Shown piece by piece: positions 7,790 to 19,207 of a stretch of 60,085 nt of DNA; position 1 is the stretch's first letter, and the number at the start of each line of letters is the position of its first letter. The position numbers and the translations under genes are program-made. Below the pieces are notes generated by a model, which saw nothing but the letters and a program-made list of their open reading frames with translations, did no database searches and was not told where the DNA came from. The stretch is from Bacillus piscicola (lineage in GTDB: Bacteria > Bacillota > Bacilli > Bacillales > Marinococcaceae). The stretch covers positions 1 through 60,085 of the forward strand of contig NZ_JAJJJF010000013.1 of NCBI RefSeq assembly GCF_022458745.1. The letters are read 5' to 3'.

Positions 7790-8533
7790 TCATTCATTAT
7801 AGACAACTTCCCATAAGTAAAGTCCGTGTCCGGGTGCAGTTTTCCCGGCAGCTGCTCTTTTTCGTGCTCCGATAATTTCCGGGATCGCCTCTGCGCTTTT
7901 TACACCTTTCCCTACCTCCAGTAAAGTTCCTACCATAATCCGAACCATATTATATAAAAAGCCATCCCCGCGAAAGATAAAATGTATTTCATCCTCTATT
8001 TCAAGAATCTCCGCCTTGTAGACGGTCCGCACCATATCTTTCACATCTGTCCCCGCAGCGCAAAAGGAAGAAAAGTCATGCGTTCCGACAATAAAACGGA
8101 CTGCTTTTTTCATCTCTTCTATCTGGAGAGGATAGGGGTAAAAAAAAGTATGCCTGCGGCGGAAGATATCCTTCTGCTTAGCATGCAGCACTCGGTAACG
8201 GTACTCTTTTTCAACCGCATCAAAACGGGCGTGAAAGTCTTCATCGACATAAGCGGCTGCAGTAATCTGTACATCTTCCGGTAAATGGCTGTTCAGTGCT
8301 TTTGGCCACTTTTCCTCAGGAATGGTTAACCCCGTATCAAAGTGGAAGACTTGAGCCAGAGCATGAACAGAGGAATCCGTTCGTCCCGATGCTGTTACAG
8401 ACGAAGGGCCTCCTTTATGAACTTTTGTTAGCGCCTTCTCCACTTCATCCTGTACTGTCCGTTTACCAGGCTGCTTCTGCCATCCTGAAAAATCAGTACC
8501 GTCATAACTGACGATCGCTTTGACTCGATGCAC
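7790..8533 (-). CDS. truA: tRNA pseudouridine(38-40) synthase TruA
   Basis: TruA isomerises uridines 38, 39 and 40 in the anticodon stem-loop of tRNAs. The catalytic Asp53 lies in ASGRTDSSVHA, and conserved segments SYDGTDFSGW and RGDGFLYNMVRIMVG are present. The start is GTG at 8533 with AGGGGGAG upstream, giving 247 residues, equal to B. subtilis; the frame extends to 8596 into ecfT but without support. It follows ecfT by 11 bases in the ecf operon. Confidence 0.96.
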   Translation of the reverse strand: MHRVKAIVSYDGTDFSGWQKQPGKRTVQDEVEKALTKVHKGGPSSVTASGRTDSSVHALAQVFHFDTGLTIPEEKWPKALNSHLPEDVQITAAAYVDEDFHARFDAVEKEYRYRVLHAKQKDIFRRRHTFFYPYPLQIEEMKKAVRFIVGTHDFSSFCAAGTDVKDMVRTVYKAEILEIEDEIHFIFRGDGFLYNMVRIMVGTLLEVGKGVKSAEAIPEIIGARKRAAAGKTAPGHGLYLWEVVYNE

Positions 8534-8544
8534 TCTTACTCCCC

Positions 8545-9345
8545 CTATCCTTGAAAGATAACCATCGCGATCCCAAATATTACGATTACGATACACGCGG
8601 CGCTGTCCTTAGCCTGCCACGTTAATTGCCTGAATTTTGTGCGTCCCCTGCCCCCGTCATAACCCCGCGCCTCCATTGCAATAGCAAGATCCTCAGCTCG
8701 CTTAAAGGCTCGTACAAACAATGGAACCAATAAAGAAACGAAGGCCTGAGCCCTGGCTGTTAATGACCCTTTTCCAAAATCGGCACCACGTGCGGTTTGG
8801 GCCTTGATAATTTTCTCGGTCTCCTGAAGAAGCGTTGGAATAAAACGAATGGCAATCGACATCATCAGCGCGATTTCATGAGCGGGAACACCCAGCCGTT
8901 TTAAAGGAGTCAGGATTCGTTCCAACGCATCCGTCAAATCGACCGGGCTCGTTGTTAAAGTTAAAAGCGATGTCACAAACACTAGTAAGAGCAGCCTCAG
9001 TGAAATAAATACCCCTTTTTCAAGCCCGCCAGTGTAAATAGTTAAAACACCAACTGAGACAAGAATATCTCCTTCTTGAGTGAAAAACGCGTGCAGAAGA
9101 AAACTGAAGACAACAAATATCAAGATCGGATACATCCCTTTTCGGATGTAACGAAAAGGAACTCCTGCCAGGAAAAAAAGCCCGCATGCTCCTATGACTG
9201 CAAGCCCGTATCCTTTCCACGTATGAACTAGGAAAAGAACAATGATTAAGAGAAAAACAGCAGCAAGCTTGGCTCTGGCATCCATTCGGTGTAAAAACGA
9301 CTGGCCTGGGAGATACTGGCCGATAATAATATGCTTAAACATCAT
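8545..9345 (-). CDS. ecfT: Energy-coupling factor transporter transmembrane protein EcfT
   Basis: EcfT is the membrane scaffold of group II ECF vitamin transporters; it joins the two ATPases to interchangeable substrate-binding S components. The 266-residue protein has several hydrophobic segments in its N-terminal half and the two Ala-Arg-Gly coupling motifs, TARGADFG and EARGYDGG, in its C-terminal half. It overlaps ecfA2 by four bases (ATGA), typical of translational coupling. No S component is encoded nearby, as expected for the shared module. Confidence 0.95.
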   Translation of the reverse strand: MMFKHIIIGQYLPGQSFLHRMDARAKLAAVFLLIIVLFLVHTWKGYGLAVIGACGLFFLAGVPFRYIRKGMYPILIFVVFSFLLHAFFTQEGDILVSVGVLTIYTGGLEKGVFISLRLLLLVFVTSLLTLTTSPVDLTDALERILTPLKRLGVPAHEIALMMSIAIRFIPTLLQETEKIIKAQTARGADFGKGSLTARAQAFVSLLVPLFVRAFKRAEDLAIAMEARGYDGGRGRTKFRQLTWQAKDSAACIVIVIFGIAMVIFQG

Positions 9346-10211
9346 GGCAGCCCTCTCTGCTTTGGCGTCGCTTCCAATTCATCGGCTGCTCTCTCTGCCG
9401 GCAAGAAACAATTCGTAAAGGTCACGGAAACAGCTGTGCTTAGGAATTTTAGTATCTTCACTCTGTCCGGCACATCCAGATTCAGCGCCGAAAGCTCCTT
9501 ATCTCGTGTGAAAATGTCCTCGGTAATTCCTTCTAACACAATCTCCCCCGCTTCCATAACCCGTATATCATCCGCAAGTTCAGCAGCTTCTTCCATATTG
9601 TGCGTAATCAATATCATCGTTCTTTTTGTCTGCTGCTGCCAAACTTTTAATAATGTTACGATCTCTTTCTTACCCTGAGGATCAAGTCCTGCCGTTGGTT
9701 CATCCAAGATTAACACTTCCGGATCCATCGCAAGAATACCTGCAAGCGCCACTCTTCGCATTTGTCCACCGCTTAATTCAAACGGAGAACGGGAGAGAAA
9801 CGTATCGTTAAGTCCCACGCGCTTGAGCAATTCGGGTAATTTTCTTTTTGTTTCTGCCTCCGGAAAACCAGCATTTCTTGGTCCAAATAATAAATCCTTT
9901 TCTACCGTTTCTTCAAATAGTTGATGTTCCGGGTATTGGAAGACCATCCCAACCTGTTGGCGAAGCTCTTTTAATGTTTTGCTTTTCGTTTTAGGAGTTA
10001 TTTCGCGATTGCCTATTATTATCTTCCCCGCCGCAGGGCGGAGAAGACCATTAATGTGTTGGACAAGTGTGGATTTACCGGATCCTGTCTGTCCAATAAC
10101 CGCGGTAACTTTACCCCCTTCAAAAACAGTGGATACCTTTTTTAAAGCCTGTTTCTCAAAAGGAGTTTTAGTCATATAGGAGTGACTGACACGCTCAAAA
10201 ACTACTTTCAT
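9342..10211 (-). CDS. ecfA2: ECF transporter ATP-binding protein EcfA2
   Basis: This is one of the two ABC ATPases of the shared ECF module. Walker A GQTGSGKST (near residue 40), Q-loop VFQYPEHQLF, signature LSGGQMRRVALAG and Walker B LILDEPTAGLD are all intact. The 289-residue length and C-terminal extension after the ATPase core fit EcfA2. It overlaps both ecfA1 and ecfT by four bases, so the three subunits are probably made in balanced amounts. Confidence 0.95.
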   Translation of the reverse strand: MKVVFERVSHSYMTKTPFEKQALKKVSTVFEGGKVTAVIGQTGSGKSTLVQHINGLLRPAAGKIIIGNREITPKTKSKTLKELRQQVGMVFQYPEHQLFEETVEKDLLFGPRNAGFPEAETKRKLPELLKRVGLNDTFLSRSPFELSGGQMRRVALAGILAMDPEVLILDEPTAGLDPQGKKEIVTLLKVWQQQTKRTMILITHNMEEAAELADDIRVMEAGEIVLEGITEDIFTRDKELSALNLDVPDRVKILKFLSTAVSVTFTNCFLPAERAADELEATPKQRGLP

Positions 10212-11023
10212 AGTGCGAGGCCCTTCCGTATGTATTTTTCCACAACAGTTGCATGCTTACTGTCTCTCGAACGAAGTATCTCGAGTAAGGCAAATTCATA
10301 AGGAAGTGGGACATCCTTTTCTTCCAGCCACGAAAGCTGGTGTAATAATTGATCTGCCGGAATATCTTGGATAAGCTTGCCTTTTTCCAGATACAAAATG
10401 CGGTCCGCTAAGAACGCTTCACGGAGATCATGAGTAATGGACACAATGGTAATTCCCTCTTCTCTGTTAAGCCCTTGAACAGTGGCGAGCACTTCTTTCC
10501 GTCCATTCGGATCCAGCATCGAGGTAGCTTCATCTAATAGGAGAAGCTTGGGTTGTAAAACGAGCGCCCCAGCAATAGCAGCGCGCTGCTTTTGTCCCCC
10601 TGACAGACGGTGAGGCTCCGCATCTAAAAAAGATTCTACTCCTGTTTGCCATGCCACCTGGTTGATTCGAGCGATCATTGTTTCCCGGTCTATCCCTGCA
10701 TTTTCCATACCAAATGCGAGATCGTCTCTTACTGTAGGCGCTACAAATTGATGATCCGGATTTTGAAAAACCATCCCGGCACTTCTGCGGATAATCTGCC
10801 GCCCTTCCTCACTGCTAGTAATATTCCCGTCCACCCAGACAGTCCCTTTTTCCGGAAGAAGCAGACCATTTAACAAACGTGCTAATGTAGATTTCCCTGA
10901 ACCATTTGGTCCGAGGACCGAAACCCATTCCGCCTGTTGAATAGCAACGTTTATTTCTTGGAGTATCCATTGGTCCATCTCATTATAACGAAAAGAGACA
11001 TCCTCAAGTGAAACAATCCTCAT
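10208..11023 (-). CDS. ecfA1: ECF transporter ATP-binding protein EcfA1
   Basis: First gene of the ecfA1-ecfA2-ecfT-truA operon and partner ATPase of EcfA2. Motifs: Walker A GPNGSGKST, Q-loop VFQNPDHQF, signature LSGGQKQRAAIAG and Walker B LLLDEATSMLD. The start is ATG at 11023 with AGGTGAG upstream, giving 271 residues; an earlier in-frame start at 11044 precedes the ribosome-binding site. A separate promoter lies about 45 bases upstream. Confidence 0.95.
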   Translation of the reverse strand: MRIVSLEDVSFRYNEMDQWILQEINVAIQQAEWVSVLGPNGSGKSTLARLLNGLLLPEKGTVWVDGNITSSEEGRQIIRRSAGMVFQNPDHQFVAPTVRDDLAFGMENAGIDRETMIARINQVAWQTGVESFLDAEPHRLSGGQKQRAAIAGALVLQPKLLLLDEATSMLDPNGRKEVLATVQGLNREEGITIVSITHDLREAFLADRILYLEKGKLIQDIPADQLLHQLSWLEEKDVPLPYEFALLEILRSRDSKHATVVEKYIRKGLAL

Positions 11024-11068
11024 TTTCTCACCTGCCTTCAGCAAAGCACGTTAAACGTTAACAACCCT

Positions 11069-11097
11069 ATTATAGTGAGTTTACAAAAACAACACAA
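11069..11097 (-). promoter_or_regulatory. Sigma-A promoter of ecfA1-ecfA2-ecfT-truA
   Basis: On the minus strand, TTGTGT (11092-11097), 17 bases, TATAAT (11069-11074). It sits after the rplQ terminator, so the ecf operon can be expressed independently of the ribosomal cluster. Confidence 0.65.
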
Positions 11098-11101
11098 CAA
11101 G

Positions 11102-11127
11102 AAAAAAAGGGCTCAGACGTCTGCCCT
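11102..11127 (-). terminator. Terminator of the S10-spc-alpha cluster after rplQ
   Basis: On the minus strand AGGGC..GCCCT enclosing the palindrome AGACGTCT (11108-11127) is followed by seven T. This is the first good intrinsic terminator after the roughly 15 kb ribosomal cluster. Confidence 0.7.
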
Positions 11128-11207
11128 GTATCGGGTATAGTCCTGCCCTTTGGTGAGAATATAAGGTAAAGCCTCAACGTGCAACATAAAATAGAAGCAC
11201 TGCAGGC

Positions 11208-11573
11208 TTACACGAATTCGATAATAGCCATTTCTGAAGCATCCCCGCGGCGCGGCCCCAACTTCAGAACTCGTGTGTAACCGCCTTGACGATCTTCATA
11301 GCGAGGTGCAATATCATCAAACAACTTTTGAACCGCGTCTTGACCGTTTTCTTCATCCGCTGTTTCTTTGCGGATAAACTGAGCAGCCTGGCGTCGGGCA
11401 TGCAAATCACCGCGTTTTCCTAACGTGACCATTTTCTCCACGACGGAGCGCAGCTCTTTAGCTTTTGCTTCAGTCGTTTCGATGCGTTCATTGATGATAA
11501 GGTCTGTGGCAAGGTCACGAAACAACGCTTTACGTGCGGAGCTATCGCGTCCTAGCTTTGCATATGCAGACAT
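11208..11573 (-). CDS. rplQ: 50S ribosomal protein L17
   Basis: L17 lies near the polypeptide exit tunnel. The 121-residue product begins [25 protein letters not shown], with the conserved cluster TEAKAKELR and the C-terminal [13 protein letters not shown] typical of the short bacterial form. It is the last gene of the alpha operon, 37 bases after rpoA. Confidence 0.97.
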   Translation of the reverse strand: MSAYAKLGRDSSARKALFRDLATDLIINERIETTEAKAKELRSVVEKMVTLGKRGDLHARRQAAQFIRKETADEENGQDAVQKLFDDIAPRYEDRQGGYTRVLKLGPRRGDASEMAIIEFV

Positions 11574-11610
11574 GTATACTCCCCTCCTTCTTCACAAAAC
11601 TACTAAAAGT

Positions 11611-12555
11611 TTATTCTTCTTTGCGGAGACCAAGATCAAGCTCAGCCAGTTTCTCTTGTACTTCTTCGAGCGACTTACGGCCCAAGTTCCGCACTTTCAT
11701 CATATCTTCTTCTGATTTTTGAGTGAGCTCTTGCACCGTATTAATACCAGCACGTTTCAAGCAATTATACGAGCGCACGGAGAGATCCAGTTCTTCAATG
11801 GTCATCTCTAGAACTTTCTCTTTCTGGTCCTCTTCTTTTTCAACCATGATCTCTGCTTTTTGTGCCTGGTCAGTAAGCCCAACAAAAATATTCAGATGTT
11901 CGTTCATAATCTTAGCACCTAGTGACACAGCTTCCTCCGGCCGAATACTCCCATCTGTCCATACATCCAGTGTCAACCTGTCATAGTTGGTAATTTGGCC
12001 GACACGTGTGTTTTCGACTTGAAAGTTCACACGCGATACAGGTGTATAAATAGAATCAACAGGAAGCACTCCAATCGGCAGGTCATCACTGTTATTGCCC
12101 TCAGCAGGCACATAACCACGTCCACGCTTTGCTGTTAAGCGCATGTGGAGGTTAGCCCCTTTATTCAGAGTGGCAATGTGCAGATCCGGATTAAGGATAT
12201 CCACGTCACTATCGTGCGTAATATCTTTAGCGGTAACTACACCTTCACCTTGTGCATCAATCTCAAGAACTTTCTCTTCATCGGAGTAAATCTTAAGGGC
12301 TAATTTTTTCAAGCTCAAAACGATGGTTGTCACATCTTCTACTACACCTTCAATAGTTGAGAATTCATGGAGTACACCATCGATTTGAACAGTCGTCACA
12401 GCTGCTCCTGGAAGGGAGGATAAAAGGATACGACGCAAGGAGTTGCCTAAAGTGGTTCCATATCCGCGTTCGAGCGGTTCTACGACAAACTTGCCGTACT
12501 TCACGTCCTCGCTTAACTCAACCGTTTCGATATTGGGCTTTTCGATTTCGATCAT
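11611..12555 (-). CDS. rpoA: RNA polymerase alpha subunit
   Basis: RpoA dimerises to start core polymerase assembly and its C-terminal domain contacts UP elements and activators. The N-terminal domain (about 1-230) has [15 protein letters not shown]; after an acidic linker the C-terminal HhH domain (about 245-314) has [15 protein letters not shown] and [12 protein letters not shown]. The ATG at 12555 gives 314 residues, identical in length to B. subtilis; the frame extends upstream to 12645 without homology. It is separated from rpsK by 190 bases, in which a 6-bp hairpin (CCTTAC 12655-12660 / GTAAGG 12674-12679) is the only structure seen. Confidence 0.98.
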   Translation of the reverse strand: MIEIEKPNIETVELSEDVKYGKFVVEPLERGYGTTLGNSLRRILLSSLPGAAVTTVQIDGVLHEFSTIEGVVEDVTTIVLSLKKLALKIYSDEEKVLEIDAQGEGVVTAKDITHDSDVDILNPDLHIATLNKGANLHMRLTAKRGRGYVPAEGNNSDDLPIGVLPVDSIYTPVSRVNFQVENTRVGQITNYDRLTLDVWTDGSIRPEEAVSLGAKIMNEHLNIFVGLTDQAQKAEIMVEKEEDQKEKVLEMTIEELDLSVRSYNCLKRAGINTVQELTQKSEEDMMKVRNLGRKSLEEVQEKLAELDLGLRKEE

Positions 12556-12745
12556 TCTACAGTATACCCTCCTTGAAAACGTCCAAATCCCGTGAGCGGA
12601 ACTCTTTCCGCATAGCAGGAAATTTGCATTGGCAGTTCCCGACACATTACCAATCCTTACTCGTCAACAATGCGTAAGGGGGTTCCGTCCACATGCATAG
12701 CCTTACCCATTATTGACATTTCAGGAAAAACTATACACCTGCGGG

Positions 12746-13144
12746 TTAAACTCTGCGACGTTTTGGCGGACGGCAGCCGTTATGAGGCACCGGGGTCACA
12801 TCGCGGATAACGCTGACTTCAAGTCCAGCAGCCTGCAAGGAACGTATAGCTGCTTCACGGCCGGCTCCTGGTCCTTTAACAGCAACTTCGACTGTTTTCA
12901 AACCATGCTCCATACCCGCTTTAGCGGCTGTTTCTGCTGCCATTTGTGCTGCAAAAGGTGTCGATTTACGGGAACCTTTAAAGCCCAGTCCACCTGCACT
13001 TGCCCAAGATAGAGCATTTCCTTGTGTGTCTGTAATGGTTACAATTGTGTTATTAAATGTGGAACGAATGTGTGCCACACCTGACTCTATATTCTTACGC
13101 TGACGGCGTTTACGAGTAGTTGTTTTGCCTTTAGTTTTAGCCAT
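12746..13144 (-). CDS. rpsK: 30S ribosomal protein S11
   Basis: S11 lines the mRNA exit region of the 30S platform. The 132-residue product contains the conserved ASSGGLGFKG-type segment (here [20 protein letters not shown]) and the C-terminal [19 protein letters not shown]. It is in the alpha operon between rpsM and rpoA. Confidence 0.98.
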   Translation of the reverse strand: MAKTKGKTTTRKRRQRKNIESGVAHIRSTFNNTIVTITDTQGNALSWASAGGLGFKGSRKSTPFAAQMAAETAAKAGMEHGLKTVEVAVKGPGAGREAAIRSLQAAGLEVSVIRDVTPVPHNGCRPPKRRRV

Positions 13145-13166
13145 GGATCACTAACCTCCTTTACGA

Positions 13167-13532
13167 TTATTTTTTCTTGTTCGCCACTGTCCGGCGCGGA
13201 CCTTTTCGGGTACGAGAATTATTTTTCGTGTTTTGACCTCTTACTGGCAGACCACGACGGTGACGGATGCCACGGTAACTGCCGATCTCAATCAAACGCT
13301 TAATGTTTAAAGACTTTTCACGGCGAAGATCGCCTTCTACTGTATAATTGCCTACTACAGTACGGATTCTTCCAAGTTCCTCTTCAGTCAAATCACGAAC
13401 ACGAGTATTTTCATTGACATCTGCCTCCTGAAGAATCTCAAGAGCGCGAGATTTACCGATCCCGAAAATATAAGTTAGGGAAATCGCAATGCGCTTGTCA
13501 CGAGGGACGTCCACTCCTGCTATACGTGCCAT
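13167..13532 (-). CDS. rpsM: 30S ribosomal protein S13
   Basis: S13 sits in the 30S head and forms intersubunit bridges B1a/B1b. The 121-residue product begins [15 protein letters not shown] and ends in a strongly basic tail after [18 protein letters not shown], which contacts the P-site tRNA. The helix-two-turn-helix ALTYIFGIG-like segment is present ([13 protein letters not shown]). Confidence 0.98.
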   Translation of the reverse strand: MARIAGVDVPRDKRIAISLTYIFGIGKSRALEILQEADVNENTRVRDLTEEELGRIRTVVGNYTVEGDLRREKSLNIKRLIEIGSYRGIRHRRGLPVRGQNTKNNSRTRKGPRRTVANKKK

Positions 13533-13554
13533 TTATCGAGCACCTCCTTCTATT

Positions 13555-13668
13555 TTATCCTTGTCTTTGCTTGTGTTTAGGGTTAGAACAAATAACCATT
13601 ACCGCACCTTTGCGGCGAATGACCTTACATTTTTCACACATTGGTTTGACAGATGGTCTTACCTTCAT
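13555..13668 (-). CDS. rpmJ: 50S ribosomal protein L36 (zinc-ribbon form)
   Basis: A 37-residue protein that I translated directly on the minus strand: it begins [17 protein letters not shown] and ends NPKHKQRQG. The zinc ligands are seen as Cys-x2-Cys, a single Cys in VMVICSN and the His in PKHKQ, so this is the metal-binding L36 paralogue. GGAGGT precedes the ATG. It lies between infA and rpsM, as in other Bacillus alpha operons. Confidence 0.96.
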   Translation of the reverse strand: MKVRPSVKPMCEKCKVIRRKGAVMVICSNPKHKQRQG

Positions 13669-13747
13669 GTCCATTTACCTCCTTAACTGCACGGAGTACA
13701 TGCGAGAGTACGTAATACGGACTAATGACAAAATCTTAGACTCCAGT

Positions 13748-13966
13748 TTATTTATAGCGGTACGTAATACGCCCGCGTGATAAGTCATAAGGCGAAATTT
13801 CAACCGTCACTTTATCTCCTGGAAGGATTCGAATAAAGTGCATGCGAATCTTCCCAGAGACGTGAGCTAAAATCTTATGCCCATTTTCGAGTTCAACACG
13901 AAACATCGCATTGGGAAGTGGCTCAAGAACGGTGCCTTCCATTTCAATAACATCATCTTTGGCCAT
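13748..13966 (-). CDS. infA: Translation initiation factor IF-1
   Basis: IF-1 is a single OB-fold protein that occupies the ribosomal A site during initiation. The 72-residue sequence begins [19 protein letters not shown] and carries the fold-defining [20 protein letters not shown] and [18 protein letters not shown]. It lies between ybzG and rpmJ; four bases separate it from ybzG, suggesting coupled translation. Confidence 0.98.
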   Translation of the reverse strand: MAKDDVIEMEGTVLEPLPNAMFRVELENGHKILAHVSGKIRMHFIRILPGDKVTVEISPYDLSRGRITYRYK

Positions 13967-13970
13967 GGAT

Positions 13971-14279
13971 TTACTCTCCTTCCATCAGTAATTCTGGCTG
14001 CTCTCGCGAAAAAGAGAGCAGAGCATGCCTGATTTTCGCATTGGTAACACGTCCGGTTTCTTCAATACTGCGCTTAACCTCATCTGAAACGCAAGAAAAA
14101 AGCACTGTATGGCTGACGTTCTTTTTTTTAGCGTTATCAAACTTGCGCCTTTCTCCATCGGCAAGCAGCACAAAACGCTGATCAATGATTCCAATGATCA
14201 CCGCAAGATTACCGGCTTCCCGTCCGCGCTTCACAAGGACAATCTGGCCGATTTCCGGCGCCGATTCAGGATCAATCAT
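13971..14279 (-). CDS. ybzG: KOW-domain RNA-binding protein, L14e/L27e-like
   Basis: A 102-residue protein with an N-terminal KOW-like segment ([19 protein letters not shown]) resembling the archaeal/eukaryotic L14e group. Bacillus genomes carry such a gene at the same place between map and infA. Its role is not established; RNA or ribosome binding is inferred from the fold. The C-terminal half (residues 50-102) is charged and shows no recognised motif. No metal ligands are seen. Confidence 0.8.
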   Translation of the reverse strand: MIDPESAPEIGQIVLVKRGREAGNLAVIIGIIDQRFVLLADGERRKFDNAKKKNVSHTVLFSCVSDEVKRSIEETGRVTNAKIRHALLSFSREQPELLMEGE

Positions 14280-14295
14280 CTTGTATCCCCTTTAT

Positions 14296-15716
<1,421 letters not shown>

Positions 15717-15759
15717 TCAGCTAAGAAGGGTAATGCTTTTGCCTGTCTTATGCAATACC

Positions 15760-17049
15760 TCATTTTATAAACCCTTTATAGCTTCGTTTAATTAACTGGC
15801 TTTCAATCTGCTTCATCGTATCCAGAGCAACGCCGACAACAATCAAGAGACCAGTTCCGCCAATCTGAATCGTCTGAGGCAGCCCCATCTGAGTGGTAAA
15901 GAACACTGGAATGATCGAAATAACAGTAAGAAACAATGCCCCAACAAACGTTAAACGATACAATATTCTCCGAATGTACGTCTCGGTATTTTTCCCTGGA
16001 CGAATCCCCGGAATATAACCGCCTTGTTTCTTGAGATTATCTGCCATCTGTTCGGGGTTAACTTGGACGAACGTATAAAAATAAGTGAACCCAATGATCA
16101 AAGCAGCGTATACAATTACACCGACTGGCTGTGTGTAATCAAAGTTTTGGATAATCCAGCGCGCAACAGGCTGATCTTCTCCAATGAACCCGGCGACCGT
16201 TGGCGGGAATATAAACAATGATAAAGCGAAGATAACCGGGATAACCCCTGCAGAGTTAACTTTCAAAGGTAAGTGTGTTGATTGCCCTCCTACAGGACTT
16301 CGGCCTACAAGACGCTTTGCATACTGAATCGGAACTTTCCGAAGTGCTTGCTGGACAAAGATTACCCCTATAATAATAGCAAGTACTGCGACTGCAAGTA
16401 AAAGGATAGTCACAATCCCCATGAAAAGCTGATCCGCATCTTCAATTTGAGTAGCATATATTTGGTTAATACCGTTTGGAATTCCTGCTGCGATCCCGGC
16501 AAATATAAGAATCGAGATTCCGTTACCGACACCGTTGACTGTAATCTGTTCCCCAAGCCACATGAGAAAAGAAGTACCGGCTGTCAGTACGAGGGCGATA
16601 AATATATATTTTGGAATACTAGGATCAGGAATTAATCCTGGAAATAAATTATTAAAACCAATGGACATCCCTAATCCTTGAACAAAAGCAAGAATGACGG
16701 TGAAATAACGTGTGAACTGTGCCAGTTTACGACGCCCCGCCTCTCCTTGCTTAGCCCATTCTGTAAATTTAGGAACGACATCCATTCGCAGCAATTGTAC
16801 AACGATCGAAGCTGTGATGTAAGGCATGACCCCCATCGCAAAAATGGAGTAGTTTGAAAGCGCTCCTCCTCCGAACGTGTTCAAAAATCCAAACGCGTTA
16901 GCCTGGTCCTGAAAATTCAGGACGTCCCGGTTAGAGCCGGGAATCGGAATAAAGCTTCCGATCCGAAACACAACTAACATCATGAGAGTGAAAAAGATCT
17001 TGTTTCTTAAGTCACTCACGCGAAAAATGTTGAGGATAGAGCGGAACAT
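15760..17049 (-). CDS. secY: Protein translocase subunit SecY
   Basis: SecY is the channel-forming subunit of the Sec translocon. The 429-residue product shows the expected ten membrane segments, the N-terminal RNKIFFTLMMLVVFRIGSF, the plug region after GSNRDVLN, and the cytoplasmic loops VNPEQMADNLKKQGG and IPGIRPGKNTETY used by SecA and ribosomes. Its ATG overlaps the rplO stop by one base (TAATG). It works with SecE, also encoded in this window. Confidence 0.98.
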   Translation of the reverse strand: MFRSILNIFRVSDLRNKIFFTLMMLVVFRIGSFIPIPGSNRDVLNFQDQANAFGFLNTFGGGALSNYSIFAMGVMPYITASIVVQLLRMDVVPKFTEWAKQGEAGRRKLAQFTRYFTVILAFVQGLGMSIGFNNLFPGLIPDPSIPKYIFIALVLTAGTSFLMWLGEQITVNGVGNGISILIFAGIAAGIPNGINQIYATQIEDADQLFMGIVTILLLAVAVLAIIIGVIFVQQALRKVPIQYAKRLVGRSPVGGQSTHLPLKVNSAGVIPVIFALSLFIFPPTVAGFIGEDQPVARWIIQNFDYTQPVGVIVYAALIIGFTYFYTFVQVNPEQMADNLKKQGGYIPGIRPGKNTETYIRRILYRLTFVGALFLTVISIIPVFFTTQMGLPQTIQIGGTGLLIVVGVALDTMKQIESQLIKRSYKGFIK

Positions 17050-17489
17050 TAGATCACCTCTGTTTTTCCTCCAGCCGCTTCAATCGCTTGTACTGCGGAA
17101 CGAGAGAACTTGTTCGCTTTCACGGTGAGTTCTTTATCAAGATTCCCATTGCCTAAAACTTTCACGCCGTCTTTACGTTTGCTGATGACGCCTTCTTTTA
17201 AAAGAAGTTCTGGAGTTACTTCCACGCCTGCGTCAAAACGATTCAACGTTTCCACGTTTACAATCGCAAACTCTTTGCGGTTAATATTAGTGAAGCCCCG
17301 TTTTGGCAATCTCTTGTATATAGGGTTTTGACCACCTTCAAAACCTGGTCGAACACCGCCGCCAGAACGAGATTTCTGCCCTTTTTGTCCACGACCGGAT
17401 GTTTTACCGTTCCCAGAAGCAGGTCCGCGTCCGACACGGTTACGCTCCTTAACGGATCCTTTGGCAGGCTTTAATTCATGGAGTTTCAT
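17049..17489 (-). CDS. rplO: 50S ribosomal protein L15
   Basis: A late-assembly large-subunit protein. The 146-residue product begins [20 protein letters not shown], followed by the long Gly/Arg/Lys-rich unstructured arm (residues 20-65, [18 protein letters not shown]) and a globular C-terminal domain. It lies between rpmD and secY in the spc operon. Confidence 0.98.
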   Translation of the reverse strand: MKLHELKPAKGSVKERNRVGRGPASGNGKTSGRGQKGQKSRSGGGVRPGFEGGQNPIYKRLPKRGFTNINRKEFAIVNVETLNRFDAGVEVTPELLLKEGVISKRKDGVKVLGNGNLDKELTVKANKFSRSAVQAIEAAGGKTEVI

Positions 17490-17519
17490 GGTGCCACCTC
17501 CTATCTTATAAATGTGTCA

Positions 17520-17708
17520 TTATGCATCTAATTCTTTAACAGTTAACAAGTGTGATACTTTGTTGATCATGCCGCGAACAGCGGGTGTATCTTCTTGAAC
17601 GACGCTGTGGTTTACTTTGCGAAGACCCAGTGTTCTCACAGTGACACGTTGATCTTCTGGACGGCCTATAAGACTACGTCTGAGGGTAATTTCAACTTTG
17701 TTTGCCAT
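17520..17708 (-). CDS. rpmD: 50S ribosomal protein L30
   Basis: A small large-subunit protein (62 residues) of the short bacterial type. Conserved parts are [20 protein letters not shown] and the C-terminal [15 protein letters not shown]. It lies between rpsE and rplO. Confidence 0.97.
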   Translation of the reverse strand: MANKVEITLRRSLIGRPEDQRVTVRTLGLRKVNHSVVQEDTPAVRGMINKVSHLLTVKELDA

Positions 17709-17721
17709 CTCGTATCCCTCC

Positions 17722-18222
17722 TTATCCTAACAATTCTTCAACGCTCTTACCGCGTAACTTAGCGACCTCTTCGGCGGTTTTCAGATCTGTAAGCCCTTGA
17801 AGAGTAGCGCGAATCATGTTAATTGGGTTGTTGGAACCGTGAGATTTAGAGAGAATATCATTAATTCCTGAAAGCTCGAGTACCGCACGAACAGGGCCGC
17901 CAGCGATAACTCCAGTACCCTCTGCAGCCGGCTTCAATAACACTCTTCCAGCTCCATAGCGACCAACAATTTCATGAGGAATTGATGTTCCGACTCTTGG
18001 TACTTCCACCATGTTTTTCTTCCCGTTCTCTACTGCTTTACGGATCGCTTCTGGAACTTCCAATGCCTTTCCAATACCGAGTCCGACATGGCCGTTATGA
18101 TCCCCTACTACTACAATAGCTGCAAAGCGGAAGCGACGTCCGCCTTTTACTACTTTTGCCACACGATTGATAGCTACTACTCTTTCTTCTACATCAAGCT
18201 TGCTAGCATCGATTGGTTGCAT
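17722..18222 (-). CDS. rpsE: 30S ribosomal protein S5
   Basis: S5 shapes the mRNA entry site and influences decoding accuracy. The 166-residue product has the double-stranded-RNA-binding N-terminal domain with [20 protein letters not shown] and the C-terminal domain with [19 protein letters not shown]. The spectinomycin-site loop near residues 20-30 (KVVKGGRRF) is of the sensitive type. Confidence 0.98.
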   Translation of the reverse strand: MQPIDASKLDVEERVVAINRVAKVVKGGRRFRFAAIVVVGDHNGHVGLGIGKALEVPEAIRKAVENGKKNMVEVPRVGTSIPHEIVGRYGAGRVLLKPAAEGTGVIAGGPVRAVLELSGINDILSKSHGSNNPINMIRATLQGLTDLKTAEEVAKLRGKSVEELLG

Positions 18223-18240
18223 TCTTTTCCCTCCTTACAC

Positions 18241-18603
18241 TTAAAATTTCAGGCCGTTTTCACGTGCTGCGTCAGCTAACGCCTTTATTCTTCCGTGATA
18301 CAAGAAACCTCCGCGGTCAAACACAACGGACTCATGGCCTTTTTCAGATGCACGCTTTGCCAGCAGTTCACCGACTTTTGCTGCCGCCTCTATGTTTCCG
18401 CCATGCTGAATGTCCATGTCTTTTTCCGTTGTAGAGGCAGATGCAATAGTTTCACCTTTTACGTCGTCAATTAATTGTGCGTATGTGTGCTTGTTTGAAC
18501 GGAATACACACAAACGTGGACGCTCCGGCGTTCCTACTACACTTCGGCGAATACTTAAATGGCGTTTTTTACGTTTCGCATATTTAGTAGCCTTTGTGGT
18601 CAT
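18241..18603 (-). CDS. rplR: 50S ribosomal protein L18
   Basis: L18 binds 5S rRNA together with L5 and delivers it to the 50S subunit. The 120-residue product has a basic N-terminal arm ([18 protein letters not shown]) and the conserved [20 protein letters not shown] and [21 protein letters not shown] segments. Confidence 0.98.
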   Translation of the reverse strand: MTTKATKYAKRKKRHLSIRRSVVGTPERPRLCVFRSNKHTYAQLIDDVKGETIASASTTEKDMDIQHGGNIEAAAKVGELLAKRASEKGHESVVFDRGGFLYHGRIKALADAARENGLKF

Positions 18604-18641
18604 GAAACGCTCCTCCTTTCGTAACCGAACCTCTTGTTGCT

Positions 18642-19178
18642 TTATTTACCGGTCTTACCTACTTTGCGGCGCACATATTCATTTTCATAACGAATTCCTT
18701 TGCCTTTATACGGCTCAGGGGTGCGTACAGCGCGAATGTTGGATGCGAGTGCACCGACTAGTTCTTTGTTTATCCCTTTTACCACTACTTTGGTATTGGA
18801 AGGAACATCTATTTCAAGACCATTTTCCGGTTCAAACTCCACTGGATGAGAGTAACCGACGTTCAGTACCAATTTATTACCGGTCTTTGAAGCACGGTAA
18901 CCTACACCGACTAGTTCAAGTGTCTTTTCAAAACCTTTTGTAACACCTTCCACCATGTTAAAAACAACACTTCTTGTTGTACCGTGAAGGGAACGGTGTT
19001 CTTTATGGTCAGATGGTCTTTCAAAAGTGATTTCACTTTCACCAATGTTTACCTTGATGGCTGGGTGAAGATCTCTTTGCAGCTCACCTTTAGGTCCTTT
19101 AACTGTAACAGTTGTACCGTCCATTGTTACAGTAACATCTTTTGGAATTTCAATAGGTTTTAAACCAATACGAGACAT
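18642..19178 (-). CDS. rplF: 50S ribosomal protein L6
   Basis: L6 lies near the factor-binding site close to the sarcin-ricin loop. Two related alpha-beta domains are seen, with [17 protein letters not shown] at the start and the C-terminal signature [19 protein letters not shown]. Length (178 residues) is standard. Confidence 0.98.
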   Translation of the reverse strand: MSRIGLKPIEIPKDVTVTMDGTTVTVKGPKGELQRDLHPAIKVNIGESEITFERPSDHKEHRSLHGTTRSVVFNMVEGVTKGFEKTLELVGVGYRASKTGNKLVLNVGYSHPVEFEPENGLEIDVPSNTKVVVKGINKELVGALASNIRAVRTPEPYKGKGIRYENEYVRRKVGKTGK

Positions 19179-19207
19179 TTATTTGCACCTCCATTCTTGC
19201 ACGTTTC

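Noticed and set aside
12556-12745. Possible internal promoter between rpsK and rpoA
   Set aside because: A TTGACG is present but no -10 hexamer lies at 16-18 bases; only a 6-bp hairpin is visible.
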